A DNA stretch of 64,000 nucleotides. It comes from Chloroflexota bacterium. GTDB taxonomy: Bacteria; Chloroflexota; Anaerolineae; Promineifilales; Promineifilaceae. The notes beneath the pieces are model-generated. The model saw nothing but the letters and a program-made list of their open reading frames with translations, searched no databases and had not been told where the DNA came from. Below, piece by piece: positions 35,951 to 43,561 of the stretch; position 1 is the first letter of the stretch, and every line of letters starts with the position of its first letter. The stretch is taken from positions 67,150 to 131,149 of the forward strand of contig JAGNBF010000006.1 of NCBI GenBank assembly GCA_018004935.1, in the 5' to 3' direction. The position numbers were made by a program, and so were the translations under genes.

Positions 35951-36853
35951 ATGCTCGGAAGAATATTAGTGGTCGAAGACGATGTTGACATCGCAAACAT
36001 GCTCCGAATCTACTTTACCGGGCAGGATTATCAGGTTGAAGTAGCTAACCGGGGTACAGATGCACTCCGCCTGTGCCAAAAACAGATCCCTGATCTGGTG
36101 GTGCTAGACATTATGCTCCCGGATATGGATGGATATTCCATTTGCCGAGAGCTACGCACGACTACCCGCACCAGTCACATCCCCATTATCTTTTTAACCC
36201 AAAAAGATGAACGGAGTGACCGGATCGCCGGGTTAGAACTTGGTGCCGATGATTACATCACCAAACCGTTTGATATTGAAGAGTTGAAGTTGCGGGTGAA
36301 GAGTGCCATTCGCATTCATCAACGAATGAATATGACTGACCCACGGACCGGTCTGCCCAGTAGTCGGCTGATTGAAGATCAGTTACGTCAGCTCATGCGT
36401 GCCGATGGCTGGACACTTCTGCTGGTTGGCATAGACCATCTCTCTCCCTTTAATGACACCTATGGCTTCGTCGCCAGTGGTGAAGTTCTCCGTTTTACTG
36501 CCTTGTTACTAAATGATGTGGTAGATGAATTGGGAACATTGAATGATTTCATTGGTCATGCCAGTAGTGAAACGTTTGTGATTATTACCATGGAGAAAAA
36601 TGTAGCCTCTATGGTCGAACAGTTACGCAAACGGTTTAATGAAGAGGTCCTGACTCATTATAATTTCATTGATCGAGAACAAGGGGGTATTCGCTTGAGC
36701 GATGGTGCATTGGCTCCCTTAATGAGTCTGTCTATTGGGGTCGTATCCAGTAAAACGCCATTCTCTGATATTCGCGAAATTACGGAAGCGGCCGCAGAAC
36801 TGCGTCGCCTGGATCAGGAAGAACAGGCCAGGCACCGGGCCAATAGCCGATAA
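35951..36853 (+). CDS. Response regulator with degenerate GGDEF domain
   Basis: A 300-aa protein. The receiver domain spans residues 3-120 with phosphoacceptor Asp53 (VVLDIMLPDMDG), acidic residues near 10-11, Thr at about 82 and the conserved KPFD Lys. The second domain begins MTDPRTGLPSSRLIEDQL and has the fold signature of GGDEF domains (DHLSPFNDTYGFVASGEVL), but the active loop is GHASSETF at about 202-209 rather than GGDEF, so it should not make c-di-GMP. It may bind nucleotide or dimerise. AAGGA precedes ATG 35951. The histidine kinase starts 64 bp downstream. Confidence 0.9.
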   Translation: MLGRILVVEDDVDIANMLRIYFTGQDYQVEVANRGTDALRLCQKQIPDLVVLDIMLPDMDGYSICRELRTTTRTSHIPIIFLTQKDERSDRIAGLELGADDYITKPFDIEELKLRVKSAIRIHQRMNMTDPRTGLPSSRLIEDQLRQLMRADGWTLLLVGIDHLSPFNDTYGFVASGEVLRFTALLLNDVVDELGTLNDFIGHASSETFVIITMEKNVASMVEQLRKRFNEEVLTHYNFIDREQGGIRLSDGALAPLMSLSIGVVSSKTPFSDIREITEAAAELRRLDQEEQARHRANSR

Positions 36854-36917
36854 CGAATCACCAGGCTTTTTTCTTCTTTGTATTGGTACGGCTGACCTTT
36901 CTGGTCAAGGTCTGGTA

Positions 36918-39900
36918 ATGAGCAACGAACGCCTAAACGCGCTAACCTGGCAATTTCTCGATAACGTGACAGAAGGGGTGGTTATCACTACCCCTGATGG
37001 CATGGTTAATTATGTAAATCCAGCCGCCCAAAAATGGCTTGGTTTATCAAGCATGCCCCATACCGGCACAACCTCAATCGCCGAAATATTGCCATCCCTC
37101 TCCACACATATTTCTTGGGAACAACTCACAAGCGCCAATAACACCGCTCATATTTTTACTGTCAATGGTCATTGGCAGATTAAGGCCACACCCATTCATG
37201 GCACAGGGCATCAGTTCATTCAATGGAATATTGTGCCAGACCAATCGGTAGTGCCCACTTCCCCTGTTATCAATGAAAATGCTGAGGGTTTACAATATTT
37301 GTATGACCTTTCTCAGGCTGTTTTGCGGGAGTATGACTTTGACCGTAAGTTGCAAATGATGGTCAATGGGCTTCAGGCAACGGGGTGGCAACGGATAACA
37401 ATGACTCTGCGTGACCCGGACTTTACTGCCCGCAAATTGATCTCAGCCGGACTAACGCCGGAAGAACATGCCTTTTTGCAGGAAAATATGTTGCCCTCAG
37501 AAGTGTGGCGGCAACGGTTTGCCAGTGTTCAATTTGCTTCTTATCGGCGCGGAAGCTGTTACTTCATCCCCGCAGAAGACCCGTGGGGGCAGGCCAACAT
37601 CGGTGTGGTCTTGCCGGGTCATGAGCCAACAGATATTCATCCTTATACCAACCGCTGGCATCCCCATGATCTGTTTCTGGTACCACTTTATAATCAAAAA
37701 CAACAGATTATGGCCCTTATTGGTCTAGACGCCCCTCGGAATGGGTTGCGGCCAGATGATCATGCCATACAGACAGTAGAACTCTATGCCCAATTTACGG
37801 CTTCTGTTATTGAAACAGGTCAGCTTTTAGAAGAAGCTATCAACCGTAGCCGGGAACTTGCTATTCTGGCTGAAGCTAGTGAGGCCATTACCGGTTCATT
37901 AGAGCAAGAAACGGTTCTGAGCACCATGGGCGAACATCTTTGCCGGGCCGCTCAGGGGGCCGGTTATACCCTGATTCAATGGCTACAAGAGAGTAACCAG
38001 ATTACGGTGTTGTTTGATGAAGAGGCAGGGGGACGCTCCACATCGGAGCTTGAAGGTGAGAGTTTTATTTTGTCAGATTACCCGCCTCTGGCAAAGGTGT
38101 TAACCGGTGGCACAAGAAGTATGGTCTCTTGGGGACAGGGTGAGCCGGGTTATTTGCCCTCGGTGTGGCTGAAAACAGATCGGTCCTACACTCTTATTTT
38201 GTTGCCTTTGACGATTCGGGGAGAGATGTTTGGTCTGGTGCAATTGGGTGTTCCGGGCAACGCGGCCGCAATCGGCCCCACCGATCTGCAAATTCTCGAA
38301 GCTATCGTGAATTCCGCCAGCATTGCCCTGGAAAACGCCCTGCTTTTTGAAGATACTTACAAACGAGAACTATTCTTCACCGCCCTGGGTCGTGTCAGTC
38401 TGGCTCTTAATGCCACACTTGAGCTTGAAGGGGTTCTCAACCTTATCTGTCAGGAAAGTTTAAGTATTTTCCGGCTAGATGGCGTTTATATCTGGCAGGT
38501 AGATCATGGGCGACTTATTGGTATGGCCGCAGTAGGAGAAGGTCAACAGGCCTTTATTGGGCATACCGTATCTGCCAGTGACGAACGGATTTTCCCCGCC
38601 CTGGTTATCCACGAGAATGAGGCATTATACCTCAATGGTTTTGAGGCCAACGGTCCCATTACCCTTGGCTTACCCACACCCGTTCAGGTACGGGCGGTTC
38701 TGGCGGTTCCCTTACAACGGGACAACGACATCATCGGGGTATTGGTGTTGGTGGAAAAGAGTAATCCGCATCGCTTTACCACACAGGATGTGCAACGGGC
38801 TACCCAGTTTGGGGTGCAGGCGGCCATCGCTATGCGTAATGCCCAATTGTTTACGCAATTGCGTACCCTCAATGAAGAATTGGATGAACGAGTGGAGGAA
38901 CGTACCCAGGCCCTGGGGGAAGAGCGTGACCGGGTGCAAATTTTGCTCCGTATCAGTTCGGAGCTGGCGGCCAGTCTGGATGAAGACCGCGTTTTGAGTC
39001 GCGCCCTGGAATTGGTAAATGAAGTGGTAAACGGCACGCAAGGGGTTATCCTGCTGATTGATCAGGAAACGGGCGAGTTAATGTTTAAGGCGGCCCTGGG
39101 TGGACGGTCTCGTGAAATTCCTACGGGTGGCCTGCCTACCGGGTTACGTCGCCATGAAGGGTTGGCAGGCTGGATCATCGAAAACCAGGTGGCGGTCATT
39201 GTAGATGACACAGAAACTGATGATCGTTGGGTAAATTTGCCCACCAGCAAGGATATGCGCTCGTCTCTGGGGGTACCGCTTATCTCTGGGGATGAGGTTA
39301 TTGGTGTGCTGATGATGTTCCATAAAGAGCCACGGGCTTTTACGAAGGAACAATTAAAGTTGGTGGAAGCGGCCGCGATTCAGGTGGCAAATGCCATTTA
39401 CAACTCTCAGCTTTATTTACTCATCCGGGATCAGGCCAACCGGTTGGGGAACCTTCTCCGCGAAGAACAAATTGAAGCGGCTAAGAACCAATCTATTCTG
39501 GAAAGTATTGCTGACGGGGTGCTGGTAGCTGATGCGGAAGGCACCATTCTTATTGCCAATGAGCCAGTCAGCCGGATTTTGGACATTACACGTAACCGGT
39601 TGATCGGCAAATCGGTGCGGACTCTGCTCGGCGTTTATGGTTCATCGGGTGATTCCTGGGTGGATCGCATTGAAGATTGGGCCCAAAGTACGGAGCGCAT
39701 CCGCAATATGCCCTTATCTTATCTCTCGGATCGGCTGGAAATTGAAGATAAGGTTGTCAGTATCCATGTTTCGCCAGTTTTTGCCGGTAACTTATTCTTT
39801 GGTACGGTGTCTATTTTCCGTGACATCACGAAAGAAGTGGAAGTAGACCGGATGAAGAGTGAGTTTGTCTCTACTGTTTCGCATGAACTGCGTACACCGA

Positions 39901-40562
39901 TGACTTCTATCAAAGGGTACGCTGATTTGATGTTGATGGGGGCGGCTGGCCCCATGACGGATCCTCAAATCCGTTATCTGGAAGTTATCAAGAATAATGC
40001 CGATCGTCTGCGCACTCTAGTAGATGAGTTACTAGATATTTCGCGCATTGAGACAGGCAAGACTGAGCTAGATTTACGGCCCATGGATGTCCCACAACTG
40101 GTACACCGGTTATTGGATGAGCACTTACGCGGCCGCATGATGAACGAAGGGAAAAAGATGTCCCTCAGCGCTGAGTTAGAATCAGGTCTTCCCCTGGTCA
40201 ATGCCGACGCCTCACGCGCCCATCAAATCTTGCGCAACCTCCTAGACAACGCTTTCAACTACACCCCGGAAGGCGGATTCATCAAAGTCATCGCCCAGAC
40301 GGTACGTGGATATGTTGCCATCAGTGTCAAAGATACAGGCATTGGCATTGCCAAAGAAAATCTCTCTAAAATTTTTGACCGCTTCTTCCGGGCAGAAGAT
40401 ACTGACATTCAACAGATCCCCGGCACAGGGTTGGGCCTGGCCATTGTCCGTAGCCTGGTGGAGATGCACGGTGGTATCATCCATGTAGACAGTGAAATAG
40501 GCAAAGGTTCTACCTTCACTTTTACCCTCCCTATTGTGACATCTGACGGGGAAATGGTTTAG
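36918..40562 (+). CDS. Large multi-GAF/PAS hybrid sensor histidine kinase
   Basis: A 1214-aa soluble kinase. Approximate order: PAS (1-105), GAF1 (115-300), GAF2 (310-475), GAF3 (485-650), a coiled-coil (NEELDERVEERTQALGEERD), GAF4 (670-840), PAS (865-980), HisKA and HATPase. Phosphoacceptor His989 is in SHELRTPMTSIKGYADLM, the N box is LRNLLDNAFNYTP, and the G boxes are DTGIGIAKENL and GTGLGLAIV. No transmembrane segment, so it senses cytoplasmic or diffusible signals. Start ATG 36918 is used; a longer in-frame start at 36735 would overlap the regulator gene by 119 bp in another frame. It probably signals to the flanking regulators. Confidence 0.93.
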   Translation: MSNERLNALTWQFLDNVTEGVVITTPDGMVNYVNPAAQKWLGLSSMPHTGTTSIAEILPSLSTHISWEQLTSANNTAHIFTVNGHWQIKATPIHGTGHQFIQWNIVPDQSVVPTSPVINENAEGLQYLYDLSQAVLREYDFDRKLQMMVNGLQATGWQRITMTLRDPDFTARKLISAGLTPEEHAFLQENMLPSEVWRQRFASVQFASYRRGSCYFIPAEDPWGQANIGVVLPGHEPTDIHPYTNRWHPHDLFLVPLYNQKQQIMALIGLDAPRNGLRPDDHAIQTVELYAQFTASVIETGQLLEEAINRSRELAILAEASEAITGSLEQETVLSTMGEHLCRAAQGAGYTLIQWLQESNQITVLFDEEAGGRSTSELEGESFILSDYPPLAKVLTGGTRSMVSWGQGEPGYLPSVWLKTDRSYTLILLPLTIRGEMFGLVQLGVPGNAAAIGPTDLQILEAIVNSASIALENALLFEDTYKRELFFTALGRVSLALNATLELEGVLNLICQESLSIFRLDGVYIWQVDHGRLIGMAAVGEGQQAFIGHTVSASDERIFPALVIHENEALYLNGFEANGPITLGLPTPVQVRAVLAVPLQRDNDIIGVLVLVEKSNPHRFTTQDVQRATQFGVQAAIAMRNAQLFTQLRTLNEELDERVEERTQALGEERDRVQILLRISSELAASLDEDRVLSRALELVNEVVNGTQGVILLIDQETGELMFKAALGGRSREIPTGGLPTGLRRHEGLAGWIIENQVAVIVDDTETDDRWVNLPTSKDMRSSLGVPLISGDEVIGVLMMFHKEPRAFTKEQLKLVEAAAIQVANAIYNSQLYLLIRDQANRLGNLLREEQIEAAKNQSILESIADGVLVADAEGTILIANEPVSRILDITRNRLIGKSVRTLLGVYGSSGDSWVDRIEDWAQSTERIRNMPLSYLSDRLEIEDKVVSIHVSPVFAGNLFFGTVSIFRDITKEVEVDRMKSEFVSTVSHELRTPMTSIKGYADLMLMGAAGPMTDPQIRYLEVIKNNADRLRTLVDELLDISRIETGKTELDLRPMDVPQLVHRLLDEHLRGRMMNEGKKMSLSAELESGLPLVNADASRAHQILRNLLDNAFNYTPEGGFIKVIAQTVRGYVAISVKDTGIGIAKENLSKIFDRFFRAEDTDIQQIPGTGLGLAIVRSLVEMHGGIIHVDSEIGKGSTFTFTLPIVTSDGEMV

Positions 40563-40651
40563 TTACGAATGGGTTTTTCATGGTGTGTAGGACACTCATC
40601 CTCAATTCCCACGACACCTTATGAAACACGCCAATCATACAAAGGCTTATT

Positions 40652-41038
40652 ATGGCAAAAATTCTTATTGCCGAAGACGAGAAAGATATACGAGAACTGA
40701 TTACCCTCACCCTACAATTTAGCGGCTTTGAGGTGGTCAGTGCCAGAGACGGCCAGGAAGCCGTAGAAGTTGCCACTACCCCCGGTAACAAGTTCGACCT
40801 GATTTTGATGGATGTGCGGATGCCCCGCAAAACAGGCTATCAGGCCTGTCGGGAAATACGCGATTACGAAGGCACACAAAGTACCCCGCTCATTTTTCTT
40901 TCGGCTAAAGGTCAGGAATCTGAGGTGCAACAAGGACTTGAAGCAGGTGCAGATCAATATATTCTGAAACCATTTGCCCCCGATGCTTTGATCAAGACAG
41001 TCAAAGAAGTCCTGAGCCGAACTAATCATGGGGGATAA
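40652..41038 (+). CDS. Single-domain response regulator (CheY-like)
   Basis: A 128-aa receiver with no output domain. Acidic pair Glu9-Asp10 in IAEDEKD, phosphoacceptor Asp54 in LILMDVRMPR, Ser/Thr in FLSAKGQ and Lys in KPFAPDALIKTV. It lies 90 bp after the large kinase and probably receives phosphate from it, passing the signal by protein contact, perhaps to the MglA-like GTPase system upstream as in some gliding bacteria. That last step is inference. Confidence 0.93.
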   Translation: MAKILIAEDEKDIRELITLTLQFSGFEVVSARDGQEAVEVATTPGNKFDLILMDVRMPRKTGYQACREIRDYEGTQSTPLIFLSAKGQESEVQQGLEAGADQYILKPFAPDALIKTVKEVLSRTNHGG

Positions 41039-41116
41039 CCAATTTACCATTAGCGCTGGCACAATGATGTGCCAGCCTGTTCCAACCTGTACTCCTCAGT
41101 TTTTACGAGTAAAGCC

Positions 41117-41926
41117 ATGAGCATCACCACCATTGGTGCCCATCTCATCCATTATGAAGCACTTGGCCGGGGACGGCCTATTGTGTTCATTCATGGTTGG
41201 CTGGGTTCCTGGCGCTATTGGTGGCCCTCTATGCAGGCATTATCTACTCATCATCGCACATTTGCTTTTGATTTATGGGGTTTTGGTGACTCTAGCAAGG
41301 CTCCCAATATGAGCACTGCTGGGGAGCTTTATAATTTTTCTGTTTATGTAGATATGCTGGACCGGTTTTTAGAGAAGTTGGGCATTAATCAGCCCGTGAC
41401 GCTGATTGGACATTCATTGGGTGCCGCTATTGCCTTGCGTTATGCCAGCAAATATTTAGGACGTGTGGATCGTCTGGTCACGGTGGCCTTACCGGTGCAA
41501 GGTTCGTGCATAAATGACCGGCTGATGAATCTAGATGCTGATTCTTTTGTAAGCAAAGTTTTGGGTAAGAGCAATAGTTTCCCGGAAGTAGACAGCGAAA
41601 TGCGTAAAATTGATTCGCAAGCTGTTAATCGTGTGGCTAGCGAATTAGCTAATTATAATTTTTTGCCCGAAATTGATGATTGCCCCCACCCGTTATTATT
41701 GGTGTATGGGGAGCAAGATCTGGTGATTCAGCAACCCCCCAGTGATTTAGTCCATCTGCGTCAGGCAACGAAGAGTCGTTATTACATTAGTCTTGACGAT
41801 TGCAACCACTTCCCCATGTTGCAACAGACGGCCCAGTTTAATCGCCTTATTCTGGATTTTATCAATGCCGATGGTAACCTCACCAATCTGGCCCCGAAGG
41901 AATATTGGCAACGTCGTACCCGCTGA
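41117..41926 (+). CDS. Alpha/beta hydrolase (second paralogue)
   Basis: A 269-aa alpha/beta hydrolase: IHGWLGSW oxyanion region, nucleophile elbow IGHSLGAAIALR, acid probably in YGEQDLVI, His in DDCNHFPMLQQ. Start ATG 41117 (MSITTIGAHLIHYEALG) is preferred over 41069 because the shorter form aligns with its paralogue at 32797. The two share an N-terminal block (HYE-x2-GRGRPI) and DLWGFGDSS. Substrate unknown. Confidence 0.9.
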   Translation: MSITTIGAHLIHYEALGRGRPIVFIHGWLGSWRYWWPSMQALSTHHRTFAFDLWGFGDSSKAPNMSTAGELYNFSVYVDMLDRFLEKLGINQPVTLIGHSLGAAIALRYASKYLGRVDRLVTVALPVQGSCINDRLMNLDADSFVSKVLGKSNSFPEVDSEMRKIDSQAVNRVASELANYNFLPEIDDCPHPLLLVYGEQDLVIQQPPSDLVHLRQATKSRYYISLDDCNHFPMLQQTAQFNRLILDFINADGNLTNLAPKEYWQRRTR

Positions 41927-41958
41927 TGTGAAGACCATTGTTGTACGCAATTGATTTT

Positions 41959-41999
41959 CAGGCAGACGAACCGGTATGACCCGGGTATGTGTCTGCCTG
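41959..41999 (+). terminator. Hairpin after second hydrolase (possible terminator)
   Basis: Perfect 9-bp stem CAGGCAGAC (41959-41967) with GTCTGCCTG (41991-41999), followed by TTGATCGGTTT. The weak T-run makes termination uncertain. Confidence 0.45.
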
Positions 42000-42026
42000 T
42001 TGATCGGTTTATGATGTAGGTTTGTT

Positions 42027-43274
42027 ATGACCCGAAGTAAGATTATGTGTTTGGTGTGGGTTTTGTTGGCCTGGAGTGGGTTGATTGCCTGCCAGGTGAC
42101 CGGAGATGAGTACGCGGTCGCGTCCCTACCTACCCTCATCACCACCAGGCAACCCACCGAGGCCACAACTACGCCTACCCTGACCAGTGTACCGCCTCCC
42201 GTTTTACCTGTTTTACCCACCCCAACTCCCTCTTTGGTTTCTACGGTAACTATAGTTTTGCCTACGAATGCCCCTAACGCGGCCGCAATCAACCCTACCC
42301 AAATGATTCCCGGTCTCATTGGCCCCTCTGATTACCCCGCCGATGTCAATCCTCTCACCGGCGAAACAGTAAACAACCCGGCTGTACTAGCCCGACGTCC
42401 CCTGGCCATCAAAATTTCTAATTATCCACCCTTGGTGCGGCCGCAGGCTGGCCTTAACAACGCAGACCTCATTTTCGAGCATTATGCCGAAGGTGGCGTC
42501 ACCCGTTTTACCGCCATTTTTTATAGTCAAGATGCGGACCCCGTCGGTTCTATCCGCAGTGGGCGACTTATTGATTTAGAAATCCCCAAAATGTACGATG
42601 CCGCTCTCGCTTACTCTGGTTCCAGTGGTCCAGTACAAGAAATGATTCGTACCGCTTCTTTTTTTGACCGGGTAATCTCACCTGATTTTGGTCACAGTGG
42701 CTTTTACCGCATAGAAAATGCTACTATAGCCCTGGAGCATACACTGTTTACTGATACCCCCACACTTCATTACCTGTTGGGTTTACGTGGCCAGGATACT
42801 CCCCCCCAACTACCCCAGGGAATGGCATTTCTAGCCACCATTCCCCCAGGCGGAACAGATCATATCAATCGCATTGAGTTGCAGTACCGAGGGACCAATG
42901 TATTTTGGCAGTATAACGGCGGGAGTAGCCGCTACACACGTTGGACCGATGGACAACCACATCTAGATGCCAATACGGGGCAACAGCTCAATTTTCGCAA
43001 TATCGTGGTTCTAGGAGCACATCACGAAGATACAGAAATCCTGGAAGACCTGGTAGACGGCGGCCATTATTCCATTCAGATTCAAATTTGGGGTGAAGGA
43101 CCAGTCTCTATTTTTCGCGATGGGCAACGGTTTGAGGGTATTTGGCGTCGAGCTAACGAATCCGATATGCTAACTTTTTATGATGTGGCTGGTAATATAC
43201 TCCCCTTAGCTCCCGGCAATACTTTTTTCCAGATCGTCCCCCTCGGCTTTGAGCATCTAACTGTTTCCCCTTAG
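42027..43274 (+). CDS. DUF3048-family lipoprotein (YerB-like)
   Basis: A 415-aa lipoprotein. The signal peptide ends in lipobox LIAC with the lipidated Cys at residue 22. A Thr/Pro-rich linker to about residue 95 leads to the DUF3048 domain (NPLTGE, RRPLAIKISNYPPLVRPQAGLNNADLIFEHYAEGGVTRFTAIF is characteristic) and its C-terminal part (THxxxVWQYNGGSSRYTRWTDG-type pattern). B. subtilis YerB is the named relative; the function of the family is unknown. It is likely anchored on the outer face of the membrane. It is the last plus-strand gene before a repeat-filled gap and may not belong to the signalling unit. Confidence 0.9.
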   Translation: MTRSKIMCLVWVLLAWSGLIACQVTGDEYAVASLPTLITTRQPTEATTTPTLTSVPPPVLPVLPTPTPSLVSTVTIVLPTNAPNAAAINPTQMIPGLIGPSDYPADVNPLTGETVNNPAVLARRPLAIKISNYPPLVRPQAGLNNADLIFEHYAEGGVTRFTAIFYSQDADPVGSIRSGRLIDLEIPKMYDAALAYSGSSGPVQEMIRTASFFDRVISPDFGHSGFYRIENATIALEHTLFTDTPTLHYLLGLRGQDTPPQLPQGMAFLATIPPGGTDHINRIELQYRGTNVFWQYNGGSSRYTRWTDGQPHLDANTGQQLNFRNIVVLGAHHEDTEILEDLVDGGHYSIQIQIWGEGPVSIFRDGQRFEGIWRRANESDMLTFYDVAGNILPLAPGNTFFQIVPLGFEHLTVSP

Positions 43275-43561
43275 GCCTCGTTTGCACTTAACTTAGCGAT
43301 TTGCTGTGGCCGGTCTCCTGACTGTGCCACTCCCAGCGAACAAGTTATTTAAGCCTCATTCCTTAGGAATCGTTGGGGGGATAACCCTGGCGCGTTTACA
43401 CCAAAGGGTGAACAGCCTGAAAGGCTGTTCTACGGGGTGTAGGGATTATTTCCCCCCTTTTCATTGAGTGTGATACCCTCACAAAAATCCCTTCGTTTTA
43501 CGTTTCCCGTTCCCCCTGTTATCATTCTCGCCTGATATCATTCACCTTTTAGGACACAACC
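43275..43561. repeat. Family A copy and short inverted repeat
   Basis: Reverse family A element at about 43276-43372 (core GGCCGGTCTCCTGACTGTGCC, end CAAGTTATTTAAGCCTCATT). GAACAGCCTGAAAGGCTGTTC inverted repeat at about 43411-43431. The last 120 bp appear to be the leader of the protease gene, with AGGA before its ATG. Confidence 0.65.
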
